From JAYFRE01 sp034926235 (GTDB lineage: Bacteria > Pseudomonadota > Alphaproteobacteria > Rhodospirillales > Magnetospirillaceae): a DNA stretch of 17,417 nt. The DNA lies in contig JAYFRE010000158.1 in assembly GCA_034926235.1 (NCBI GenBank), forward strand, positions 1-17,417. Reading direction: 5' to 3'. Below the pieces are notes generated by a model, which worked only from the letters and a program-made list of their open reading frames with translations, did no database searches and had not been told where the DNA came from. Of this stretch, positions 1-6,371 are shown piece after piece; position 1 is the first letter of the stretch; each line of letters starts with the position of its first letter. The position numbers were made by a program, and so were the translations under genes.

Positions 1-15
1 CGGACAGACAACACG

Positions 16-1050
16 ATGAGCGACATCCCGGATATGAAAACCATCTTGGCCAAGGTTGCCACCGGCGCGATCCTGTCGCGGGACGATGCGGAAACGGCCT
101 TTGACATCATCATGTCGGGTAACGCCACACCGGCCCAGATCGGCGGATTCCTGATGGCGCTGCGCGTGCGCGGCGAAACCGTGGGCGAAATCGCCGCAGC
201 CGCTCGGGTCATGCGCGCCAAAGCGCTGACCCTCGATGCGCCGGAAGGAGCCATCGATCCCGTCGGCACCGGCGGCGATGTGGCCGGCACCTACAATATT
301 TCGACCGGCGCCGCCTTTGTCGTCGCAGGTGCTGGCGTGCCGGTCGCCAAGCATGGCAATCGCGCCGTCTCGTCGAAAAGCGGCTCGGCCGACGTGCTGA
401 CCGCGCTTGGAGTCAAGATCGACGCGCCGATGGAACTGGTCCGCGAATCGCTGTGGACGATCGGCATCGGCTTTCTGATGGCTCCGCGCCATCACGCCGC
501 CATGCGCCATGTCGCCGGCCCCCGGGGCGAGTTGGGCACGCGCACGATCTTCAATCTGCTGGGGCCATTATCCAATCCGGCGGGCGCGCGCTATCAGCTT
601 CTGGGCGTCTATGATCCGGCCTGGGTTCGCCCCTTGGCCGAAGTGCTGGGCGAATTGGGCGCGGAACGCGCCTGGATCGTGCATGGATCGGACGGGCTGG
701 ATGAACTGACCACCACCGGTCCCAGCCATGTCGCCGAATGGTACCGCGGCGGCGTGCGCGAATTCGACATAGCGCCTGAGGATATCGGGTTGCAGCGCGC
801 CCGATCGGCGGAATTGAAGGGCGGTGACGCCGAAATCAACGCCCGCGCCCTAAGGGCCATGCTTGATGGCGAAGCCGGCCCCTATCGCGACGTCGTGCTG
901 CTGAACGCCGCAGCCTCGCTACTGGTCGCCGGCAAGGCGGAAACCCTGGCCGAAGGCGTCGCCCTGGCGCGCCAATCCATCGATAGCGGCGCGGCGCGGG
1001 AAAAACTGGACGCCCTGATCGCCATCACCAACCGGGAGAGTGTGGGTTGA
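16..1050 (+). CDS. trpD: Anthranilate phosphoribosyltransferase TrpD
   Basis: This enzyme transfers the phosphoribosyl group of PRPP to anthranilate in the second step of tryptophan synthesis, in the cytoplasm. The 344-residue product has the normal family length. Visible motifs are the PRPP/Mg loop GTGGD (residues 84-88), NIST (94-97), the KHGNRAVSSKSGSADVL segment starting at residue 112, GPLSNP and GLDELTT. An N-terminal helical domain is followed by the phosphoribosyltransferase domain. The ATG at 16 gives the typical N-terminus. Only 15 bases lie upstream; in the +2 frame they read GQTTR and then a TGA at 17-19, which could be the end of trpG overlapping at ATGA, but this is too short to prove. 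The stop overlaps the trpC start, so the two are translationally coupled. Confidence 0.97.
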   Translation: MSDIPDMKTILAKVATGAILSRDDAETAFDIIMSGNATPAQIGGFLMALRVRGETVGEIAAAARVMRAKALTLDAPEGAIDPVGTGGDVAGTYNISTGAAFVVAGAGVPVAKHGNRAVSSKSGSADVLTALGVKIDAPMELVRESLWTIGIGFLMAPRHHAAMRHVAGPRGELGTRTIFNLLGPLSNPAGARYQLLGVYDPAWVRPLAEVLGELGAERAWIVHGSDGLDELTTTGPSHVAEWYRGGVREFDIAPEDIGLQRARSAELKGGDAEINARALRAMLDGEAGPYRDVVLLNAAASLLVAGKAETLAEGVALARQSIDSGAAREKLDALIAITNRESVG

Positions 1051-1862
1051 GCGACGTTCTGGAACGCATCCTCGCCGACAAGCGCGAGCATGTCCGCCAG
1101 AAAAAAAGCCTGATCTCCCAGGCGGAAATCGACGCCCGGGCAAAGCGCGTTCCGCCGCCAAGGGGCTTTGCCGCTGCACTGGACGCCGCTGTGGCAAAAG
1201 GCAGCTATGGTCTGATCGCCGAAATCAAAAAGGCATCGCCATCGGCAGGGCTGATCCGGCCTGATTTCGATCCCGAAGCCCTGGCGCGAGCTTATCGGAC
1301 GGGCGGCGCGGCCTGTCTGTCGGTCCTGACCGACGAACCCTGGTTCCAGGGGCGGGACGCCTATCTGGCCCAGGCGCGGGACGCCGTGCCGATGCCGGCC
1401 TTACGCAAGGACTTCATGATCGATCCCTGGCAGATCGCCGAAAGCCGGGCCTTGGGCGCGGACGCCGTTCTGCTGATCATGGCCGCCTTGTCCGACGCCC
1501 AAGCGGCCGAGATGGAGGATTGCGCCCGGGGTTTCGGCATGGATGTCCTGGTCGAGGTCCATGACGAGGCTGAATTCGACCGCGCCCTGGCGCTCGCTTC
1601 GCCTTTGATCGGGGTCAATAACCGCAATCTCAAGACCATGACCACCGATGTCGCCACCACCGAAAAGCTGGCCCCGCGCCTGCCTGCCGGACGCGTGCTG
1701 GTCGCCGAAAGCGGTCTCAGGGACGCATCCGATCTCGCCCGGCTGGCCAAGGCGGGAGCACGGCGTTTCCTGATCGGCGAAACCTTGATGCGCCAAACCG
1801 ATGTCGCCGACGCCGTCCGGAAATTGCTTGCCTCGCCCGTTCCCGCTCAGGGCGGATCGTAA
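1047..1862 (+). CDS. trpC: Indole-3-glycerol phosphate synthase TrpC
   Basis: TrpC closes the indole ring, converting CdRP to indole-3-glycerol phosphate. The 271-residue protein is a single TIM barrel; no TrpF is fused to it, as is usual outside enterics. The expected catalytic residues are present: E59 and K61 in IAEIKKASPSAG, K121 in LRKDF, E170 in VLVEVH, N191 and R193 in GVNNRNL, and E221 in VAESG. The start is a TTG at 1047 whose last two bases join the trpD stop (TTGA overlap). A GGGAGAG Shine-Dalgarno sequence at 1034-1040 supports this start, and the resulting MSDVLERI N-terminus fits the family. Coupling to trpD is likely. The stop codon lies inside a perfect hairpin (1854-1871). 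Confidence 0.97.
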   Translation: MSDVLERILADKREHVRQKKSLISQAEIDARAKRVPPPRGFAAALDAAVAKGSYGLIAEIKKASPSAGLIRPDFDPEALARAYRTGGAACLSVLTDEPWFQGRDAYLAQARDAVPMPALRKDFMIDPWQIAESRALGADAVLLIMAALSDAQAAEMEDCARGFGMDVLVEVHDEAEFDRALALASPLIGVNNRNLKTMTTDVATTEKLAPRLPAGRVLVAESGLRDASDLARLAKAGARRFLIGETLMRQTDVADAVRKLLASPVPAQGGS

Positions 1863-1871
1863 AGACGATCC
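1854..1871 (+). other. Perfect hairpin straddling the trpC stop codon
   Basis: GGATCGT (1854-1860) and ACGATCC (1865-1871) form a perfect 7-base-pair stem with a 4-base AAAG loop. The trpC TAA stop (1860-1862) lies at the loop edge. No T-run follows, so it is not a canonical intrinsic terminator. It could slow transcription or protect the trp mRNA 3' end from exonucleases. The right arm ends where the lexA -35 element begins. The structure is seen directly; the function is inferred. Confidence 0.5.
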
Positions 1872-1900
1872 TTGACGGAAGATTGGAACTAAACTAGAAC
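1872..1900 (+). promoter_or_regulatory. Predicted lexA promoter (-35 TTGACG, -10 TAGAAC)
   Basis: TTGACG at 1872-1877 matches five of six positions of the sigma-70 -35 consensus. After a 17-base spacer, TAGAAC at 1895-1900 is a four-of-six -10. Transcription would begin near 1907, leaving about 49 bases of leader before the lexA ATG. The -10 lies inside the LexA operator. This is predicted from sequence only. Confidence 0.6.
1886..1900 (+). promoter_or_regulatory. LexA operator (SOS box, GAAC-N7-GAAC)
   Basis: GAAC at 1886-1889 and GAAC at 1897-1900 are separated by exactly 7 bases. This is the reverse complement of GTTC-N7-GTTC, the direct-repeat SOS box established for alphaproteobacteria. 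It sits 55 bases before the lexA start codon and covers the predicted -10, so LexA bound here should block its own transcription until DNA damage triggers self-cleavage. A further GTTC at 1921-1924 has only a poor partner (GTCG) at the same spacing. Confidence 0.85.
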
Positions 1901-1955
1901 ACTATTCTGGTTTATGGTTTGTTCCATACAGGTCGCCGCCGTCCCGGAGAGCGCC

Positions 1956-2660
1956 ATGTTGACACGCAAGCAATACGAACTGCTCATCTTCATTGATCAG
2001 CGGCTGAAAAACACCGGTGTCTCTCCTTCCTTCGACGAGATGAAGGAAGCGCTCCAGCTAAAAAGCAAATCCGGAATCCACCGCCTCATCACCGGATTGG
2101 AGGAACGAGGCTTCATCCGCCGCCTTCCTCATCGCGCCCGCGCGCTGGAAGTCGTGCGCCTGCCTGAGAACGCCGCCGACCCCATCCTGCCCCCGCCTTC
2201 GTCCGGATTCGCCCCCAACATCATCAAAGGCGATTTCCGCAACGCGCTGCCGGGTGCTGCCGCGTCCGGTCAACCCGCCGGATCGATCGATCTGCCGCTT
2301 TACGGCAAGATCGCCGCAGGCACGCCGATCGAAGCCCTGCGCGGGCCGGAAACCGTCGCCGTGCCGGATGCGCTTCTGGGCGGCGGAGAGCATTACGCCT
2401 TGACCGTCGAAGGCGATTCCATGATCGATGCCGGCATTTTCGACGGCGACATCGTCATCCTGAAAAGCTGCGCCACGGCCGAGAATGGCAGCATCGTCGT
2501 CGCCTTAGTGGACGACCAGGAATGCACGCTAAAGCGCATCCGCCGCAAGGGCGCGTCGATCGCCCTGGAACCAGCCAACAAGAAATATGAAACCCGGATT
2601 TTCGGCCCGGACCGGATCAAGGTTCAGGGTCGTCTTGTGGGGCTGATGCGTCGCTATTGA
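1956..2660 (+). CDS. lexA: SOS response repressor/autoprotease LexA
   Basis: LexA represses DNA-damage genes; RecA filaments stimulate its self-cleavage. The 234-residue product has an N-terminal winged helix (about residues 1-70, beginning MLTRKQYELL), a long linker (about 70-112) and an S24-type autoprotease domain. Visible active-site features are the A121-G122 cleavage bond in KIAAGTP, nucleophile S155 in VEGDSM and general base K193 in TLKR. The length fits alphaproteobacterial LexA, which is longer than the 202-residue E. coli form. I chose the ATG at 1956 because it restores the conserved N-terminus and follows CGGAGAG at 1945-1951; an in-frame ATG at 1914 would add 14 unconserved residues and has no ribosome site. 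It is predicted to be autoregulated through the box at 1886-1900. Its last 44 bases overlap the convergent comEC. Confidence 0.97.
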   Translation: MLTRKQYELLIFIDQRLKNTGVSPSFDEMKEALQLKSKSGIHRLITGLEERGFIRRLPHRARALEVVRLPENAADPILPPPSSGFAPNIIKGDFRNALPGAAASGQPAGSIDLPLYGKIAAGTPIEALRGPETVAVPDALLGGGEHYALTVEGDSMIDAGIFDGDIVILKSCATAENGSIVVALVDDQECTLKRIRRKGASIALEPANKKYETRIFGPDRIKVQGRLVGLMRRY

Positions 2661-4770
2661 CACTTTCTTTCTCTCCCCTTTGCGCGAGGCGCGGCCCCGT
2701 TCTGGGAAAAGCGTTCCAGGGTCTGTTCCCCTGATAACCCGATACCGTTTCCACGACTGCGCCATCCGCGCCGATCCGGATCGCATGCCCGCCACCCCGC
2801 CAGAGCGAGCCGTGATCGATGATCAGGCCCGACCGGCAAGCCCCATCGGTGAAAACCCGGGCAATCACCAGATCGGCTTTGCTGCAGTCGCCCGCCAGCG
2901 CCTCTCCCCGCTCCAAGACCGCCAGGATCCGGCCTTTTACCCGATGGACGCAGCCGAAGGAATCGCAGGCCGGCGCATCCGCCCCGTCTTCGCTCCATTT
3001 AGGGGATGTCTCACCCTGGCCGTTACGGCGCGCCCAGGTCAGCCTTGCACTGCGCGCCGCCACCCGATCCGAAAAAGACAGAACGCCGTCCGCGCGTTTG
3101 ACCGCCACCAGCCGGCCGGTTCCATCGATCAGGATGTCCGGCGTGGTTGACACGCTCCACCACACCATCCCCGCCGCCATCCCGATCAACCCGAACAGAC
3201 GCCAGCGCCGCCGCCACAGGACCAGCCACAGCCCGCCCAGCGTGATGACGATCAACGCTTCCATCGGCATCGCGGGCAGGGAGAGCACCGCGCCGGGCAA
3301 CCCGGCGACCCAATCCGCGATCCAGCCGACCACGGCGACGCCATAGCCCATGACGATCCAGCCCCAGTCATCGAGACCGAACGGCATCAGGCAAACGGCC
3401 AGAAGCGCCGCCGGCATCACCCAGAATCCAACCACCGGAATCGCCAGCAGATTGGCCAAAAGGGCGTAAACGGCATAACGGTTGAAATGATAAATGGCGT
3501 AAAGAGCGGTCGCCGACCCCGCGGCCAGTGTGGTCATCGACACACCGACGACGTAAAGCAGCGGAACGCTCCACCAGCCTGAACGAGCCCGCCGCCAGGC
3601 GGACAGGCGCGGTCCCATCGTTTCGTAAAGAGCGATCAGCGCATAGACGGCGGCGAAGGACATCTGGAAACTGGCCCCGATCAACGCTTCGGGGTGAAGG
3701 GCCAGAACCGCGACCGCCGCCCAGCCGACCGAACGCAGGGACAGCGCCTCGCGGTCCAACAGCACGGCGATCAACAGCACGCTGCTCATGACGAAAGAGC
3801 GCTGGGTCGGCACCGGCGCGCCGGCTAAGATCAGATAGGCGAAGATCACCACCAGCGCCGCTCCGGCCGTCACTTTTTTGATATCGGCGTTGAGTGCGAT
3901 CGGTGGAATCGCCGCCAGAACCGCGCGCAACCCCACGAACACCAATCCGGCGACCAGGGTCATGTGCAATCCCGATATGGACAGGATATGAGCCAGACCG
4001 GAATCCCGGTACGCTTCCATCACCGGCGTTGGAATCGGTCCCATTTCGCCGGTAACCAATGCCGCCGAGATCGCGCCCGTCGCCCGGTCCATGCCCGCCG
4101 ATTCGACCGCCTCCGCGATGCGCGCAGTCAGAACCAGTCTGATTTTCGTCACGCCATGGTCCAAGGAATCGCGCCATCCCTCGTCGGGCGCATCCCCCAC
4201 TATTTCCGGCGTCCCGATGGTGAAGCCCAGCGCCCCCAATTCCATGAACCAGGCAGCGCGGGCGAAATCATAGGTTCCCGGAACCGATGGCGGCGATGGC
4301 GGTGACAGACCGGCCTTGAGCTTGATCTGCATGCCGGGATGAAGCGGCGGCGTTTCGGGAACGCTCAGCCGGATGCGTTCGGGCGGAATCTCACCCGTGC
4401 GCCAGGGCGGCAAGCGAAGTTTGATCCGGTCCAGGGTGACGCGCTGGCCCGACGCCGACGGTTCGACATCGACAATCCGGCCCTCTATCGGCGCGATGGC
4501 GAGCGCGCGTTTCAAGACCGGATGGTCCAATGCGAACGTCCGCTCGACGGCCAGGGTAAACCCCGCCGCCATGACGGCCAGAGCCAGCGCGGCCAGAAAG
4601 GCCGCGTCGAAACGGCGCAAGGCCCATCCGGCGATCAGCGTTCCGGCAAGACAGAGAGGCCCGACCCAACGCTCCGGTTCGGAAGATTGGGCAAAGTAAA
4701 GAGCGATTCCAGCGGCAAACGCCACCGGCAACCATACGATCAGGCGATCCCGTTCATCAGGGAACCCCAT
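2617..4770 (-). CDS. comEC: ComEC/Rec2-family inner-membrane DNA channel protein
   Basis: ComEC proteins form the inner-membrane channel for single-stranded DNA in natural transformation. From the chosen start the protein has 717 residues: an N-terminal hydrophobic stretch, a DUF4131-like soluble region (about residues 10-180), and a polytopic Competence domain (about 230-515) with the family signature LSISGLHM near 263-270. The C-terminal part (about 550-717) lacks the HxHxDH motif of the metallo-beta-lactamase domain found in Bacillus ComEC. It carries instead a short Cys-containing domain, as I recall for other alphaproteobacteria. An ATG at 4860 would add 30 residues and leave only 27 bases to gltX, so I prefer the ATG at 4770, preceded by a G-rich tract. 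The 3' end overlaps lexA. No other competence gene is in the window, so uptake ability is unproven. Confidence 0.9.
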   Translation of the reverse strand: MGFPDERDRLIVWLPVAFAAGIALYFAQSSEPERWVGPLCLAGTLIAGWALRRFDAAFLAALALAVMAAGFTLAVERTFALDHPVLKRALAIAPIEGRIVDVEPSASGQRVTLDRIKLRLPPWRTGEIPPERIRLSVPETPPLHPGMQIKLKAGLSPPSPPSVPGTYDFARAAWFMELGALGFTIGTPEIVGDAPDEGWRDSLDHGVTKIRLVLTARIAEAVESAGMDRATGAISAALVTGEMGPIPTPVMEAYRDSGLAHILSISGLHMTLVAGLVFVGLRAVLAAIPPIALNADIKKVTAGAALVVIFAYLILAGAPVPTQRSFVMSSVLLIAVLLDREALSLRSVGWAAVAVLALHPEALIGASFQMSFAAVYALIALYETMGPRLSAWRRARSGWWSVPLLYVVGVSMTTLAAGSATALYAIYHFNRYAVYALLANLLAIPVVGFWVMPAALLAVCLMPFGLDDWGWIVMGYGVAVVGWIADWVAGLPGAVLSLPAMPMEALIVITLGGLWLVLWRRRWRLFGLIGMAAGMVWWSVSTTPDILIDGTGRLVAVKRADGVLSFSDRVAARSARLTWARRNGQGETSPKWSEDGADAPACDSFGCVHRVKGRILAVLERGEALAGDCSKADLVIARVFTDGACRSGLIIDHGSLWRGGGHAIRIGADGAVVETVSGYQGNRPWNAFPRTGPRLAQRGEKESVNSDASAPQDDPEP

Positions 4771-4887
4771 TCCCCCGCCCCCAGCCCGTTTCCCCAGATG
4801 TTGCAACGTGGTGCTGCACGCCTGCACAGAATATGCTAAACCGGGCTCCGGCCTCATCATCCGTGTTCAAGAGGTTTTTTCCCAGCC
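4771..4887. promoter_or_regulatory. Divergent comEC/gltX intergenic region with putative promoters
   Basis: This 117-base gap must hold the 5' signals of both divergent genes. TATGCT at 4832-4837 on the + strand and TATTCT at 4833-4828 on the - strand are plausible overlapping -10 elements, but neither has a convincing -35. Symmetric elements cluster here: GTTGCAAC (4800-4807), GTGC-T-GCAC (4811-4819) and a CTGCAC repeat at 4814-4819 and 4822-4827. AAGAGG at 4869-4874 is the likely gltX ribosome site, about 13 bases from the ATG, which is rather far. Confidence 0.35.
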
Positions 4888-6291
4888 ATGTCCGTTGTTA
4901 CGCGTTTCGCACCCTCTCCCACTGGCTTCCTGCATATTGGCGGCGCTCGCACCGCCTTGTTCAACTGGCTTTACGCCCGCCATATGGGCGGCCGGTTCCT
5001 GCTGCGCATCGAGGATACCGACCGGGTGCGTTCCACCCAGGCGGCGGTCGACGCCATTTTCGACGGGCTGCGCTGGCTGGGGCTTGATTGGGACGAAGAA
5101 CCCGTCCTCCAGTTCTCGCGCGCCGGGCGGCATGCCGAGGTGGCGTTGGATCTGCTCGAAAAAGGTCTCGCTTATCGCTGCTACTGTTCGCCCGAGGAGC
5201 TAGAGGCCATGCGCGCCGAACAGCGCGCTAAGGGACTTCCCGTCCGTTATGACGGGCGCTGGCGCGACCGTTCACCCGACGAGGCCCCCGCCGGTGTCAA
5301 GCCGGTGATCCGGTTGAAGGCCCCGCGCGAAGGCAGCACCCAGCTCGACGATCTGGTCCAGGGCACGGTCACAGTCGCCAATGAGCAGCTCGACGACATG
5401 ATTCTGCTGCGCGCCGACGGCACCCCCACTTATATGTTGTCGGTGGTGGTGGATGATCATGACATGGGCGTCACGACCGTCATCCGCGGCGACGACCATC
5501 TGACCAACACCTTCCGTCAGATCCAGCTCTACCGGGCTGCCGGCTGGGATACACCTCAATTCGCCCATATCCCGCTGATTCATGGCCCCGATGGCGCCAA
5601 GCTGTCCAAGCGCCACGGCGCGTTGGGTGCCGAAGCCTACCGCGACATGGGCTTTTTGCCCGAAGCCTTGCGCAACTATTTGCTGCGGCTGGGCTGGGGC
5701 CATGGCGATGCCGAGGTCATTTCGACCGAGGAGGCCATCGCCTGGTTCGATCTGGCCGGGGTCGGGCGTTCGGCCAGCCGATTCGACATGGTCAAGCTGA
5801 CCAATCTGAACGGTCATTACCTGCGCACCAGCACCGATTCCAGGCTGACCGAACTCAGCGCTCCTTTCATCGAAAAGGAAATCGGCCGCCCGCTCGCGCC
5901 CGCCGAAAAGGAACGGCTGCAAGCTGCCATGCCGGGGCTGAAGGAACGCGCCAAAACCCTGGTGGAACTGGCCGCTTCGTCCTTGTTCTTGTTCCGCGCC
6001 CGCCCCCTGGCGTTGGAGGCTAAGGCCGCCAACATAATAAAGGACGGAGGACGGGATATCCTGGCCGGATGCCTGCCTCTGCTGGAAGCCGTCCAGGATT
6101 GGCGGCATGACAGCCTGGAGGAGAGCGTGCGCCACGCCGCCGAACGGTTCGAAATCAAACTCGGCAAGGTGGCGCAGCCTTTGCGGGCAGCCCTGACCGG
6201 ATCGAGCGTCTCGCCGCCGATCTTCGAGATCATGGCTGTCCTCGGGCGCGAGGAAAGCCTGGCCCGAATCAAGGACGCCCTGGCCGAATAG
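4888..6291 (+). CDS. gltX: Glutamate--tRNA ligase GltX
   Basis: GltX is a class I aminoacyl-tRNA synthetase that charges tRNA-Glu. In organisms using GatCAB it may also mischarge tRNA-Gln. The 467-residue length is normal. The Rossmann core begins FAPSPTGFLHIGGAR with the HIGH-type motif HIGG at 16-19; the KMSKS-type loop is KLSKR at 238-242. IEDTD follows at 41-45. A CYC pair at 98-100 resembles the first half of the E. coli zinc site, but the second pair is absent (YDGRWRD at 121-127), so a structural zinc is unlikely. The C-terminal third is the helical anticodon-binding domain. The ATG at 4888 gives the classic MSVVTRFAPSP start. Many alphaproteobacteria have two GltX paralogs; which one this is cannot be told here. 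Confidence 0.96.
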   Translation: MSVVTRFAPSPTGFLHIGGARTALFNWLYARHMGGRFLLRIEDTDRVRSTQAAVDAIFDGLRWLGLDWDEEPVLQFSRAGRHAEVALDLLEKGLAYRCYCSPEELEAMRAEQRAKGLPVRYDGRWRDRSPDEAPAGVKPVIRLKAPREGSTQLDDLVQGTVTVANEQLDDMILLRADGTPTYMLSVVVDDHDMGVTTVIRGDDHLTNTFRQIQLYRAAGWDTPQFAHIPLIHGPDGAKLSKRHGALGAEAYRDMGFLPEALRNYLLRLGWGHGDAEVISTEEAIAWFDLAGVGRSASRFDMVKLTNLNGHYLRTSTDSRLTELSAPFIEKEIGRPLAPAEKERLQAAMPGLKERAKTLVELAASSLFLFRARPLALEAKAANIIKDGGRDILAGCLPLLEAVQDWRHDSLEESVRHAAERFEIKLGKVAQPLRAALTGSSVSPPIFEIMAVLGREESLARIKDALAE

Positions 6292-6358
6292 GCCCCGGCG
6301 TCCGGATGGTTCCGGCCCAAAAACCGTCTCGGAAACAAGATAATAACGGCTTCTAGAC

Positions 6359-6363
6359 AGGGA
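6359..6363 (+). promoter_or_regulatory. Ribosome binding site deciding the gltA start
   Basis: AGGGA at 6359-6363 lies 8 bases before the ATG at 6372. The ATG at 6363 has no purine-rich site at a suitable distance. This favours the second ATG as the gltA start. Confidence 0.5.
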
Positions 6364-6371
6364 TGCCCGCC

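Noticed and set aside
1914..1955. Upstream ATG extending LexA by 14 residues
   Set aside because: No ribosome site precedes it, the extra residues are not LexA-like, and the ATG at 1956 has CGGAGAG at good spacing and the conserved MLTRKQ start.
3964..4839. Several + strand frames of 60-166 codons opposite comEC
   Set aside because: They are overlapping frames in different registers with arginine/proline-rich translations, no ribosome sites and no recognisable domain.
4771..4860. 30-residue N-terminal extension of ComEC from an ATG at 4860
   Set aside because: The added sequence is not hydrophobic and looks like translated intergenic DNA; it would leave 27 bases for two divergent promoters.
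6302..6315. CCGGA-TGGT-TCCGG hairpin after gltX as a terminator
   Set aside because: The stem is only 5 base pairs and is followed by CCCAAAAACC rather than a T-run; it may be chance and gltA may be partly read from gltX.
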